From NCBI GenBank assembly GCA_037074615.1, contig CM073560.1, positions 8,935,501 to 8,999,500 on the forward strand: DNA of 64,000 nucleotides, written 5' to 3'. Below are positions 8,826 to 20,630 of the stretch, piece by piece. The position numbers and the translations under genes were made by a program. The notes under the pieces are model-generated. The model saw only the letters and a program-made list of their open reading frames with translations. It was not told the DNA's origin and did no database searches. Position 1 is the stretch's first letter, and each line of letters begins with the position of its first letter. The DNA comes from Leucaena leucocephala. Its lineage: Eukaryota > Streptophyta > Magnoliopsida > Fabales > Fabaceae.

Positions 8826-11748
8826 TGTAACATCCCAATCTTCTGGCCTAGAGACTCATAAAGTAGCCTGAAATAGATAGACTACTAGACCCCTTTGAGT
8901 AGAAGTCCCAGAAACATACAGAGTTTTTAGAGACTAAACTGCAAATAAGTGAAAGTACAAGGACTTATATGTAAATAGTAAAAATCCTAGGGGTATAATA
9001 GTCATTTCAGGAAAGAAAGGGATTAAAGTGAAAAGTCTAAAAGTGTCTTGGTGCAAAAGTAAAAGTAGACACAAGTTATAAGGCCAAAAGAGAAAGTAGA
9101 CAAAAATATGGGGTCTTTAAGTGTAATTCTAGCTAAAGAAAAGGGACTTAATTGAAAAGAAGAAAGGTTTCAGGGGCAAAAGTGTAATTATAGAAAGATG
9201 AGCCAGAAATGGCTTAGCACTGCCCAGAAGCATTTCAGTCCCAAATCTCATCAGTAGATAGAGCAAAGGATGCTGAGTAATCCAGCTTAATATAGGAATT
9301 TTATCAGGACTCCAGATAGCCGAAATTTATCTCCTAGGGTAAAAGTATAAAACATTCTTACCTGATATCCTAGATCTCCTATATGAGTAAAAATCTGTAG
9401 CAAGATGCGTCCTGTAAAGACGGATGTCAGGGAATTGACAGAATACCGAAAGGAGGTCTGTAGAAAAAGTTATTCACAAATTAGTGAATTCAGACGGGAG
9501 TTTGTGACCTCCGAGTATCCGATTGGGAGATTTATCGGTATTCAAATTGAGACTGAATGAGCTCAGATGACATCAGTCAGAGGCCCGTAATGACCCAAAG
9601 GGATGCCTAGACTCAGTATGTCAGTTTATCTGATAAAAGGAGTCGGTGTCCGAAAAAAGGTATAAAATGACGAAAATGCCCTTATGTTATAAAATAGTGA
9701 AAGAATGAGTAAAGGGTATTTTGGTCATTTGGCTAAGGTTAGATAGTCAAGATAGGGTATCTGGATAGTTGACCAGGGTCAGAGGATACTCTGGTGAAAT
9801 ATGAAAAGACAATAATGCCCTTAGATTCATTAAAGTAAAGAAAGAGGAACCAAGGGCATTTTGGTAATTTACCAAGGGATGGTTCTTGGGAATTGAGCCA
9901 TCAGAGTACTTGGGCTGGATCAGAGACCCAAGATGATGTTCCAAGGCCCAAAAACGTGGCCCATGAATTATGTGAGAAAAAGTGGAATTAAAATAATATT
10001 TTAGTGACTTTTCAATAAAGTAAAGTTACTCGGTTGGCATGATGACTGGGGGATTGATCAGATAAAGTTCTGGACTTATCTGGTAACCATGGGATGGCGT
10101 AAAAGGTGTCATCCAGACGCCACATGGCACTGATATAGAGGGAGAAGAAAAGTTAAGGACACGTGGCACGATCTCAGCCGTTTATTCCGGGATAAGACTC
10201 TTGAATTCTTTGGAAACGCTGAGTCAGCTGGTGAGGTGTCCTGTGGGCCCCACCATTATGCCACCTAGCCTGTGAGGTGTCCTTTGATGAGTCATAAGGA
10301 TGATGATGTCATCACGATGACATAAGCGAAACTTGGTGGGCAAGCAAAGCAATCTGAGCCACTCATTGAGAATTGATCTGGGCCACTCATTCTCCTTTTC
10401 CTCCACTATAAATACCCCCTCCCCTTGCCATTGTGACCCACGGCCAAGAGTCAAGAAAGAGAGAGAAGTGAGTTCTAGAGAGAGAAAGTGAGAGAAAGAA
10501 AGAAAAAAGGAAGTTTTGGCGGAGCTGGAAGCAGTATAGAGATAGTAGAGTTCTGCTAAGCTAGCCAGGTAGTAACTAATCCTAGCTTTTATGTAATGGC
10601 TTTGTGATTTAATGTGCTATTGTTTGGTTGGATTGTTGTCTTATATGTTGTGTTTGAAGCTCTACTACAATGCTATGATCATATGTTATTGAGTATGGAA
10701 GTACGCAGCATACTTATCTGTACACAATCACAAGCAAGCACTATCATACTGCATTACATATATTGTTATGATTATTACTACTGAGATTCCCCCGAATCTC
10801 ATCCCCAATATATAACCCATTACAGGGAGGTTATGTCGAAGTAAATTTTGAGAATGCTAAGAGACGCCGTTATGCTGCCAAAATTAGGGCAAAATATCTG
10901 TAGTGAAGAAAGGAGATGATACGTACTGTGTATGTAGGTACTGTCTAAGGAGACTAGAAGTGAGTGGACCTAGCCGGTTCATCCAGTCTTTCCTGGGTAC
11001 TTACGTAGAATGGTAGTTCTCACGGAAATTACCAAATCAGTTATTTGGAAAGATGAAGCCTAGTAGTTATGCTGCCAGATTTCAGGCAGAAAAATATGTA
11101 ATAAAGATATGAGGATTTTGTGCATACCCTATTGTATGACAATTTATTATTTAATAATAAGTATTGGTGGGCATGTTTGAGTGATATGTGATTGATGTAT
11201 GCACACATGTATATAAAGTTGATTGCTGAAATTTATCACCATGAACAGTAACTCGTGGGGACATAGGGATGTTTGATAAATAGTTAAAAATAGTAAATGG
11301 ATGAATAAATGTATGAAATTTTTATGGTAAATAGTAGACATACCAATCTTTGATTTTATATATAGAATTCCTCATTTGGATGTCTACACATGGAGATATA
11401 AATTATAAAAGTTGGGACCAAAATACTGGATTCAGGGGGAAAATGCTGGATGAACAGTAAAGTTGTAATATTGACTGATGTTGACTCGGTCAAATTATGG
11501 TCAACGAGTTATTTTTCACTGAAATAAGATTGAGTTATCTTCATGTAGCAATTTGAAAAACTTCATTCCGATTTTTCTATAATTAGTTATGATTTTTTGA
11601 AGTCAGGTCACTCATCTGGAATTTACATAGTGAACAGTACTCGATAAGAGTAAAACTCCAGATTGAGAAATTAGACTTCAATGACCTTGAAAGTGGTTCT
11701 AAATGCTACCAAATGGTCCCTAAGACGTATGAAAGGAAGGATGTTTCA
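8826..11748 (+). mobile_element. Solo LTR, family D (2.9 kb)
   Basis: The termini are TGTAACATCCC and GGATGTTTCA, with an exact 5-bp TSD CAAGT at 8821-8825 and 11749-11753. It is a gypsy-type LTR related to families T, C and A. A TATA box is at 10407, U5 carries the conserved hairpin GAGATTC-CCCC-GAATCTC near 10783, and the conserved module lies at about 10915-11045. No internal region is present. Open frames inside it are not conserved between LTR copies and I do not call them genes. Confidence 0.92.
10407..10414 (+). promoter_or_regulatory. LTR TATA box (family D)
   Basis: TATAAATA followed by CCCC, about 160 bp upstream of the candidate leader splice donor at 10569. It is the likely LTR promoter core. 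Confidence 0.65.
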
Positions 11749-11753
11749 CAAGT

Positions 11754-12103
11754 CATACAAAGCAGTACAAGTAAAGCAAAGATGACAGGATGGGTAAGCT
11801 AAAGTCATGCATGTGAGTGTGTGGATGGAAAGGTAACTATTGAAGCGTGTGCAACACATGGACAGTAACAGGGAAGTGGAACAAAGCAGAAATAATACTA
11901 GAATAAACAGAAATAGACTGAAGACAAAAAAGAACTAAACTGAAAATGGAATCTAATCTACTGAATCATCCCTTTCCTATACTCAACCTAGCATAGCATC
12001 ATAAATAGAAGAATGTGTAAAATGTAGGAGATAGGAAAGGGACAACCTGGCCTTAAGGTGGCGAAATAGGTTCCTCATAAAGTTTCAAATGATGGCCATT
12101 GGC
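11754..12103 (-). mobile_element. Athila-type element, 3' region after integrase
   Basis: A noncoding segment between the integrase stop and the solo LTR. It shows no recognisable env-like ORF. Confidence 0.6.
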
Positions 12104-13195
12104 CTAAAAAATTTTGCCTGTTGCTTCCTCTTCCAACTCAATCATCCCAAACTCATGGACTTTAACAACTGTGTAAGGTCTATCCCAGCTAGTTTTGAAT
12201 TTGCCATGTTTGAATTTGAATCTAGCTTGGTACCATAACATTTGATCTCCTTCCTTAAACTTCTTTCTCAGAATAAGAGCATCATGGAATAACTTTGTCT
12301 TCTTTTTATAGATTTCAGAGCTGCTGTATGCATCCAATCGAATCTCTTCTAGCTCTTGAATCTGCAACAACCTGTTCGAACTGGCTTCTTCAAGGTTCTC
12401 ATTGCAAGCTTTCACTGCCCAAAAAGTCTTGTGCTTTATCTCCACAGGCATGTGACAAGCTGTTCCAAAAAATGTCCTATACGGGGACATGCCTAGAGGG
12501 GTTTTAAAAGCTGTCCTGTACGCCCATAAAGCATCATCTAGTCTTAAGTTCCAGTCCTTATTGGATGGCTTGACAATCCTCTCCAGTATGTGCTTTATTT
12601 CCCTATTAGAAGCCTTCGTCAGACCATTAGTTTGAGGGTGGAATGGGGTTGATACTTTATGAGTTACACCATATTTTGCCAATAGGTTATTGATCAACTT
12701 ATTGCAAAAATGGGTACCTTGATCACTAATTACTACTCTTGGTACTCCAAACCTACTAAAGATGTGAAACTATTTGGGCATCGTCTAGCCTTGTGGGGAT
12801 GGCCCCTACCCACCTAGATAAGTAGTCTACAGCCAACAAAATATACTGAAACCCTGCTGAAGGTGGAAAAGGTCCCATGAAGTCTATCCCCCATACATCA
12901 AAAATCTCACAAAAATGAATAGGGTGTTGTGGCATTTCATGCCTCTTACTAATACCTCTAAATCTCTGGCACCTATCACAAGCTTTACAAAACTCAAAAG
13001 CATCTTTAAAAAGGGAAGGCCAATAGAAACCGGATTCAAGGACCCTATGTGTAGTCCTTTTCCCTCCAAAATGACCCCCAGAAGCCTATGAATGGCATGC
13101 TTCCAAAACTAATTTGTGATCTTGATCTGGGACATAACGTCTTAACACTTGGTCTGAGCACAGCTTCCACAGAAAAGGTCACGGAAAAGGTCTAT
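12104..13195 (-). pseudogene. Athila-type integrase (broken)
   Basis: The integrase domain of the pol polyprotein, which normally inserts cDNA into the genome. The DDE core is readable but shifts frame. A first-Asp segment (GIDFMGPFPPSAGFQYILL) and a second-Asp segment (VVISDQGTHFCNK) precede a 197-codon open frame (12697-12104) holding the third motif and C-terminal domain. That motif reads HPQTNGLTKASNREI; related plant integrases have Glu where this has Lys, so the catalytic Glu is lost. Part of an upstream zinc-binding segment (CDRCQRFRG) is also visible. RNase H lies directly upstream. Confidence 0.85.
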
Positions 13196-13196
13196 C

Positions 13197-13796
13197 TCAA
13201 ATAAAGCATTTAGATTCACTCTTGAGCTTTTGGGCCTGAAATTTAGTCAAATGAGAAGAGATTAGGCCAGTTTTAATGAAATTAACCAAATGAGCATACC
13301 AAGGTTCTATAACAGTAACCAAACAAAGAGATTGATCAGGGAAAGAATCATAAATAAGATTAGAACTAAGTACTCCCCGTGTCTCTGTTGGTAATCTGCT
13401 TAGATGATCTGTAACGTGGTTGATATTTCCAGCTCGATCCCTCACCTCTATATGAAACTCTTGAAGCAGTAACATCCATCATAGGAGTCTTAGTTTAGAT
13501 TGAGGTTTGTGGAATAAATACTTGACTGCTGCATGATCTGTGCAAACAACTACCTTGGAATTAATTAGATATGCTCTGAATTTATCCAAGGCTACCACAA
13601 TGGCATACAATTCTTTCTCAGTAGTGGTGTAATTAATTTGAGCAGCATCAAGTATTTTTGAGGCATAGGCAATCACTCTAGATAGATTACCTTCCCTTTG
13701 ACCTATCATAGCTCCCACAACATAATTGGAAGCATCACATGATAGTTCAAATGGAAGATCCCAATCTGGTGATGTTAGAACAGGAGGAGAAATCAA
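13197..13796 (-). pseudogene. Athila-type RNase H (broken)
   Basis: The RNase H domain of pol degrades RNA in RNA:DNA hybrids during reverse transcription. The frame 13796-13479 contains ELSCDASNYVVGAM (first acidic residue), TEKELYAIVVALDKF (Glu) and VCTDHAAVKYLF (Asp). It is interrupted by a stop after KLRLL and continues in 13475-13197 with LLLQEFHIEVRDRAGNINHV and the DHLSRL tail that usually closes the domain. It lies between RT and integrase in the expected pol order. Confidence 0.85.
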
Positions 13797-14700
13797 CCTA
13801 TCCTTTAATTTTTCAAAAGCCTCTTTACAGTCATTAGAGAAAACAAAGTCAGTGTCCTTTTGCAGAAGTTTTGAGAGTGGTAAAGCAATTTTACTAAAGT
13901 CTTTGATGAACCTTCTATAAAACCCAACGTGCCTTAGAAAAGATCATAGTTCTTTTAAAGTTGTGGGGTAGGGCAGCGAGGAAATGACTTTAATTTTTGC
14001 TTTATCCACCTCAATTCCCTTGTTAGATATAAGATGTCCAAGTATTATTCCACGGTCAACCATGAAATGGCACTTTTCAAAGTTTAAAACCAGTTTTTTC
14101 TCAATACATCTAACAAGGACTTTATCAAGGCTCTCTAAACATTCATCAAAAGAATTGCCATAAATAGTAAAATCATCCATGAACACATCCATGCATTTCT
14201 CAATAAAATCAGAAAATATAGAAAGCATGCAACGTTGAAATGTGCCAGGTGCATTACAGAAACCAAATGGCATTCATTTATAGGCATATGTGCCAAAGGG
14301 ACATGTAAACGTGGTCTTTTCTTGGTCCCTCGGGTCTATGGGGATCTAAAAATATCCTGAATATCCATTTAGGAAATAATAATGACTCTTCCATGCTAAT
14401 CTCTCAAGCATTTGATCAATGAAAGGCAAAGGGAAGTGATCTTTCCTAGTGGAGTCATTCAACTTCCTGTAGTCAATGCAAACCCGCCATGAATTCTCCA
14501 CTCTAGTAGGGATTAATTCATTGTTCTCATTCTTAACTACTGTCATTCCGCTCTTTTTGGGTACTACATGCACAGGTGATACCCATTCGCTATCTGAAAT
14601 AACATAAATTATTCCCACCTTCAACAATTTATTAATCTCCTTTTTGACCATATCAGAGATCAATGGGTTTAATCTCGTTTGGGGTTGTTTAATTGGCTTG
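13797..14700 (-). pseudogene. Athila-type reverse transcriptase (broken)
   Basis: The RT domain of pol. The frame 14663-14346 shows the N-terminal fingers and motif A region: EWVSPVHVVPKKSG, WRVCIDYRKLND, FPLPFIDQMLERLA. In the next segment, normally F-L-D-G-Y-S-G-Y, it reads FLNGYSGYF, so the motif A catalytic Asp is Asn. After a stop, the frame 14273-13944 carries MPFGFCNAPGTFQRCM and the active-site DD in VFMDDFTIYG, then LNFEKCHFMV. The motifs match the Athila lineage closely. The gene is inactive by stops and by the Asp to Asn change. Confidence 0.88.
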
Positions 14701-15604
14701 GAATCCTCATTCAGCAGGATTCTATGAGTGCAAACAGTGGCATCTATCCCTTTTATATCAGCTAATTACTAACCCACAGCCTCTCTATTCTTCTTAAGCA
14801 TACTTAATAACCTAGACTCTTCGGTAATAGTCAAAGAATTGGAAATAATCACTGGCAATTTTGAGTCTGGTTTAAGGTAGGCATACTTAAGGTTAGAAGG
14901 TAAATCATTCAATTCTAACACTGGGGGTTGAACAATAGAGGGGTAAGATGGGGGAAATTATTGAAAGTAGAAATACTCCCCTTTGTAGCCTCTCGGGGGC
15001 TGCTCATGTTCAGCTCTGTAGGAATTCCCATCTGACCTGTAATCTCTTTAGTGGTTGCACCAAGCTTAAGTTGGTCCATAGCTGCAACATAGTTGAGATC
15101 ACACTCCCGCATACCTGCATCATTGTTAGAAATCAAATTATTTGGGAATGTTGAAGCATGAGAAGTAATTTTGGAATGAGAGTGAGGGGAAGTAGGGTTA
15201 TAACACATTGGCCCTTTAACCAAAATAGTGGAAAGGTGATCTGAAGGAATTTTTAGTTCATTGGATGCGTCTGGTATATCGTGTCGCGACCTTTTAGCGT
15301 ATTGTCGCAACTGATACTAACAGGGTGCATCTCTAGAGCTATTAGTTGCAACTTTATCTTCATCCTATTGCGACTTGTGTTCTCTGGAGTTTTGTGTCGC
15401 GACCTGTAAACCGTTTGGTCGTGACTCCGATTCACAGATAGGCTGTCCCTCAGCAGATTAAGGTTTAATAACGACACCTACATCTTCGGGTTGCGACTGG
15501 TCGTCTCTAGAGTTTTGAGTTGCGACCTTAAATTCATTTGGTCGCGACTCATCTTCACAGTGGATTACAGACTGATGTTGCGTCGTGATGTTAAGGTCAT
15601 TGGG
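14701..15604 (-). pseudogene. Spacer between protease and RT in Athila pol
   Basis: A poorly conserved linker of pol. A 131-codon frame (15310-14915) and a 74-codon frame (15477-15253) are open, and I recognise no domain in either. The notable content is the GTCGCGAC box array at 15283-15610, which lies inside what should be coding sequence. Several boxes translate as SRH or SRN steps. Confidence 0.55.
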
Positions 15605-15610
15605 TCACGA
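15283..15610. repeat. GTCGCGAC dyad-box array in Athila pol
   Basis: Boxes and CpG-decay variants start at 15283, 15304, 15345, 15367, 15396, 15418, 15490, 15519, 15541, 15582 and 15603. The runs 15345-15367-15396-15418 (22, 29, 22) and 15490-15519-15541 (29, 22) match the 51-bp rhythm of the Copia LTR array exactly. The inter-box sequence also resembles it, for example ACTCCAGAG on the minus strand. Confidence 0.85.
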
Positions 15611-16228
15611 CCTTTTATCACAGAAGCTCGACCCTTCTTCAATTGTTGGACTTTCCGCATCCACAACATCCTGGTATCCTCCAAAATCACTCAACAAACC
15701 TTTTGCAAGTGCATTATCTCTATCATCGTTATGCAAACTTAATTCATGTTCATCCCTAACTTCTTCAATAGCATAATCAATGGATTTTAAAGCAGTAAAA
15801 GCAGAGTTATCATAGGGATATCTCATTGCTTCATTCATGTTAAAACTTACCACATGTTCTCCAACTTCCATTGTAATGGAACTATGCTTCATACTAATGA
15901 TGGTTTTGGAAGTTTGGAGGAAAGGTCGGCCTAGGATCAAAGTGTTATCATTTACTAGCTCATTAGACATATACAGAACGTAAAAGTCAGCTGGGAACAC
16001 TAAGTCTTTGACCTGCACTAGAATATCCTCAAGAATTCCCTTGGGATACCTAATTGACCTATCAGCTAATTGGAGTACTATATTTGTGTCTCTAAGATTG
16101 TTGATACCTAAAGCTTGATAAACCGACCAAGGCATTACATTAATGGAAGCCCCTAGGTCTAGTAATGCTCCCTTAATAGGAACATTTCCTATAGTGCATG
16201 GGATTGTATAGGAGCCTGTGCTTGGCAC
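15605..16228 (-). pseudogene. Athila-type retroviral-like aspartic protease
   Basis: The protease domain of the polyprotein, open for 207 codons. The active-site loop is LLDLGASINVMP, with Asp24 of this frame; Athila-lineage proteases use DLGAS in place of D-S/T-G. Downstream are LQLADRSIRYPKG, VFPADFYVL and the flap/C-terminal motif LILGRPFL. It lies between the gag C-terminal region and the RT spacer. The domain itself looks intact, but the polyprotein around it is broken. Confidence 0.88.
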
Positions 16229-17014
16229 TTGACCGGTAATTCAGCTTTGAAAAGGGATTACACATTAGCACTCACCTGAATTCTCTCAAGAGGCCTAAAT
16301 TTCTTTTTATCAGCACACAATTCTTTTAAAAATTTAGCTTACTTAGGGTTTCTCTTGAACAGATTGTAAGCATCTTTTGCAAAATCAGGATCAACCTTTT
16401 TCTTTCCAGCAAAATAAGAGTTAGGAAAAGGGAGATATTTTATACTTACCTCCTTACCAGTATGCATAGAGGCTCCTTGCTTGCTCGACTCTGGCTTCTT
16501 CTCAGGTTGCTTTCCTTTATATGCTGGAATTGGTACTATTACCTCTTCTTCCTGCAGCTCTTGTACAGCAGCTTATGCTTGTGAGTTCTCCTCTTGGGTT
16601 GCCTTCTTACTCACAAGCAACCGTTCTTTGGCACTTTCAGAATTACTAATCTCCATCTGTGGTAGTGATGAATCATCAATTTCAGAATCTTCCTAATCCT
16701 CCTGTGGTGCATCAGCTTCCTTAAAATGCACCTGTCTTCCACTTCTTAGAGATTGGCATTCACCCCTCTTGGATTAATAACAGTGTTCGAGGTATGCTGC
16801 CACAGTTCTTTCCTTGGATGTCACTCACTGTATTAGAAACTTGAGTAAAGTGGCTTGTGATATCTGCATTCTTACAACTTAACTCCTCAAGTTTTCTGTG
16901 TACATCTGCATTATCCTTCTGCATACTTTGGAGAATTGAAGCTATGGAGGTGAACTGACCATCATTCTCTTTGAGCTTGTGATCAATATTGGTCATTCTA
17001 CCATCCATGTTATT
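16229..17014 (-). pseudogene. Athila gag C-terminus and gag-protease linker
   Basis: This continues the gag frame across the LARD insertion. At 17009-16780 a segment of heptad character (DHKLKENDGQFTSIASILQS and following) looks like a coiled coil near the Gag C-terminus. 16230-16750 is low-complexity linker with stops. The five bases 17010-17014 (TTATT) are the left TSD of the LARD element. Confidence 0.65.
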
Positions 17015-20000
17015 TGAAACATTCTTACTTTCATATGTCTTAGGGACCATTTGGTAGCATTTAGAACCACTTTTAAGGTCATTGAAGTCCGATTCCCTAA
17101 TCTGGAATTTTACTCTTAACGAGAACTGTTCACTTGAAAATTCCAGATGAGTGACCTGACTTCGAAAAATTATAACTAATTCTAGAAAAATCAAAACGAA
17201 GTGGTTCCAATTGATAAATGAGTCTAACTCAATTATATTTCAGGGAAAAATAACTCGTTGACCATGCATTGACCGAGTCAACGTCAGTCAACGTTTCTAT
17301 TTTACTGTTCATCCAGCGTTTTTCTCCGGAATCCAGCATTCTGGTCCCAATTTTGATAATTTATATCTCCTTGTGTAGACATCCAAATGAGACGTTTTAT
17401 ATATAAAATTAAATCTTGGTATGTCTACCATTTACCATAAAAATTTTGTACATTTATTCATCCATTTACTATTTTTAATTATGGATCCAACATCCTCATG
17501 TCCCCACGGGTTACTGTTCATAGCGTTAATTTTCAGCAACCAACATTACATACATAGGCATACATCCATCATATATCAGTCAAACTTGCCAAACAACAAT
17601 TATTATTAAATAATAAGTCATTATACATCAGGGCATGTATGAAATTCTCATATTTCTATTACATCATTTTCCTGCCTAAAATCCGGCAGCATAACCCCTA
17701 CGCTTCATCTTCAGAAAGTAACTGATCTTGTACCGATTCGGTAATTCCCGTGAGAACTACCATTCTACGTAAGTACCCAGGAAAGACTGGATGAACCGGC
17801 TAGGTCCACTCACTTCCAGCCTCCTTAGACAGTACCTACGTACATAGTACGTATCAGCTCCTTTCTCTACTATTTCCATCTTGTCATAATTTCGGTAGCA
17901 TAACGGCGTCTCTTAAAATTTCCAGAATTCATTTTGACATAACCTCCCTTGTAATGGTTTACTTATTGGGATGAGATTCGGGGGAATCTCAGTAGCAACA
18001 ATCATAACAATATATGTAATGCAGAGTGACAGTGCTTGCTTGTGATTGTGTACAGATAAGTATGCCGCGTGCTTCCATGCTTAATAACATATGATCATAG
18101 CATTATAGCAGAGCTTCAGACATAACATATAAGACAACAATCCAACCAAACAATAGCACAACAAATCACAAAGCCATTACATAAAAGCTAGGATTAGTTA
18201 CTACATCAAAGGCTCAGCAGAGCTCTACTATCTCTATTCTGCTTCCAGCTCCGTCAGAACTTCCTTTCTTCCTTTCTTCCTCTCACTTTCTCTCTCTAGC
18301 ACCTCCTCCTCTCTCTAAAAACACCTTAGGCCGTGGCATATGAATGCAAAAGGGGGGTATTTATAACCTCCTCCAATGGCAATCCTGTAATTTCCATTAA
18401 CTTTGATCCTGTGGTCCTGGTTTTTCCTGGATTTTCCTATTTTTCTTAATTCCTCCTTTACTGCATCATGCATGACATCATTGGGACACCTCACCAGGAC
18501 ACCTCAGCACCACATTTATCATATGTCTAAAATCCTGGACACCTCAGCAGCTGACTCAGCATGCTGACTCACCGGTCCAGTCTCTTGCCTCGTAATACGT
18601 GTCCTCAACCCTTTCTTCTGCCTTTAAGATTGCGCCATGTGGCACCTGGAAGGGACCTTTCACGCCTTCCAATGATATCCAGATAAATCCAGAACTTTTT
18701 CTGATCGCCTCCTCGGTTATCGTGCCGACCGAGTAACTTTACTTTATTGAAACAGCATTAAAATAATATTTTAATGCCACTTTTTCCCACACATTACTGG
18801 GCCTACGTTTTTTGGGCTCTGGGAATGTTATCTTGGATCCTGATCAAGCTCAAGTACTCTGATGGCTCGATTCCCAAGAAACATCCCTTGGCAAATTACC
18901 AAAATACCCTTGGGTGCCCTTTCTTGTATTATTTTAACCCTTAGGGTAAAATCGTCATTTTACACCCTTCTGTACCCTGTCAGGGTATATACTGACTCTA
19001 AGTAACTTTATCTGTATGTACCTTGGCTTCTGGGCCTGTCCAGAATTACCAAAATGCCCTTCCTTCATCTGTTACACTTTTGTACAACACAGGGGCATTT
19101 TCGTAATTTCACACTTTTCCGGGGTTCTGCCGGACACTGGCCCACCTATCAGTCCAAGTATCTTACTGGGCCTCTGTTGGCGCCATTATTGGGCCTTTCT
19201 GGGTCCAATATCCTCATGGCATGCATTACGAGGAATCTTCCCCCGTTAATAATTATTAAATATTTTATCTATTATTCACCGTTTATACACATATCCGGAC
19301 ACCGGCTCCTTCTGTCCGAAACACTAGCCTGAGGTGTTCAGGCATCCCTGTGAGTCATATCAGTCATCTGACTGAGGTCATCCGAACTCATTCAGTCCCC
19401 TTTCAAATACCGATAAATCTCCCTATCGGATCCCCGGAGGCCTCACACTCCCGTCTGGATTTTCTGATTTGTGAATAACTTTTTCTACAGGCCTCCTACC
19501 GGTATTCTGTCAGTTTCCCGACATCCGCCCCATAAGGACGCATCATCCTGTATTTTCTCACCTAGATCTGAATTCTAGGATATCCGGTATGAATTTTTAT
19601 AACTTTTGGACGATCAGTCCATTTCTGGCTATCTGAGTCTTCAAAAATTCCTGTATTAAGCCAGATTACCGAGCATCACTTGCTCTCTCTACCGGTGAAA
19701 TCTGGGACTGAAATGCTTTCGGACAGTCCAAACCACTTTCGGCCTGACTTTCTTTAATTACAATTTAGCCCCAGGGAACTTTTCTTCTTTTCATTTAAGT
19801 CCCTTTTTACTTGGCTAAAATTACACTTAAGGACCCCACATTTTTGTCTACTTTCCTTTTTGGCCTTGAAACTTTCCATAATTGCACTTAAGTCCTTTCA
19901 TTTCCTTTACTAGGTCTAGGGGCATTATTGTCTTTTCATATTTTACCAGAGTATTCTCTGGCCCTGGTCAACTATCCAGATACCCCTTCTTGACTGTCTA

Positions 20001-20613
20001 ACCTTAGCCAAATGACCAAAATACCCTTTACTTATTCTATAACATAAGGGCATTTTCGTCATTTTGCACATTTTTCCCGGACACCGGCCCCTCTTACCAC
20101 TGAACTGATATTATGGGCCTGGGCCTTCCCTGGTGTCACTATGGGCCTTAGACAACACTGTATGTCCTCTGGCCATAGTCCGATCATCTCTATTCGGACT
20201 GCCTTTCCTTTACCGATTATAACTGTAATTTCCCATCTTTGAGAATTTTTACAGAAAAATCGGGACCTCAAATCAAAATTCTGTGACTCCTCATTCAATC
20301 CGGAATCCTTTTCTCTATCTCCCGGTATTTTCAGATATTTTATCCGGACCGGGCTGTTTTGGCCTGAAAAAGCACTCAAGCGCACACTTTTCCAAAATGA
20401 CCATTTTACCCCTGGTTATATTTCTAATTCTTTCATACACATAGAGACCTCATATGCACATTTCACAGTTCAGTGAAATGATCAACATAATTTTCTCTAT
20501 TTTCTGGCAAAATATGGTACTCATCGGCTACCAGTCCGATCTTTCCCATAATTACGATTATGCCCTTGAATTCTCCTTCTGGCATCTCTAGGCCTAAAAA
20601 TTGGGGTGTTACA
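17015..20613 (-). repeat. 3' LTR of LARD element 2 (family T)
   Basis: The minus-strand termini are TGTAACACCCC and TTCA, preceded in the element's sense by the PPT (20614-20630). It contains the TATA box at 18358-18365, a U3 AT palindrome near 18743, the conserved U5 hairpin near 17970 and the conserved module at about 17755-17870. Confidence 0.92.
18358..18365 (-). promoter_or_regulatory. LTR TATA box (family T, copy 2)
   Basis: TATAAATA on the minus strand followed by CCCC, as in the other LTRs. Confidence 0.6.
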
Positions 20614-20630
20614 TTTCTACCCCCCTTAAA
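20614..20630 (-). promoter_or_regulatory. Polypurine tract of LARD element 2
   Basis: On the minus strand AAGGGGGGTAGAAA ends directly at the LTR start TGTAACACC. It is the plus-strand primer site for cDNA synthesis. The preceding sequence TTCGAGGAAGAAATTTATTTT matches the chromovirus tail near 59820 apart from small changes. Confidence 0.85.

Noticed and set aside
11754..12103. Env-like ORF after Athila integrase
   Set aside because: Only about 500 bp of 3' sequence is present in two pieces and no frame with a signal peptide or membrane segment is visible.
16760..17194. 144-codon frame as one protein
   Set aside because: Its first part (17015-17194) is LTR sequence; only the portion below 17014 is Athila gag C-terminus.
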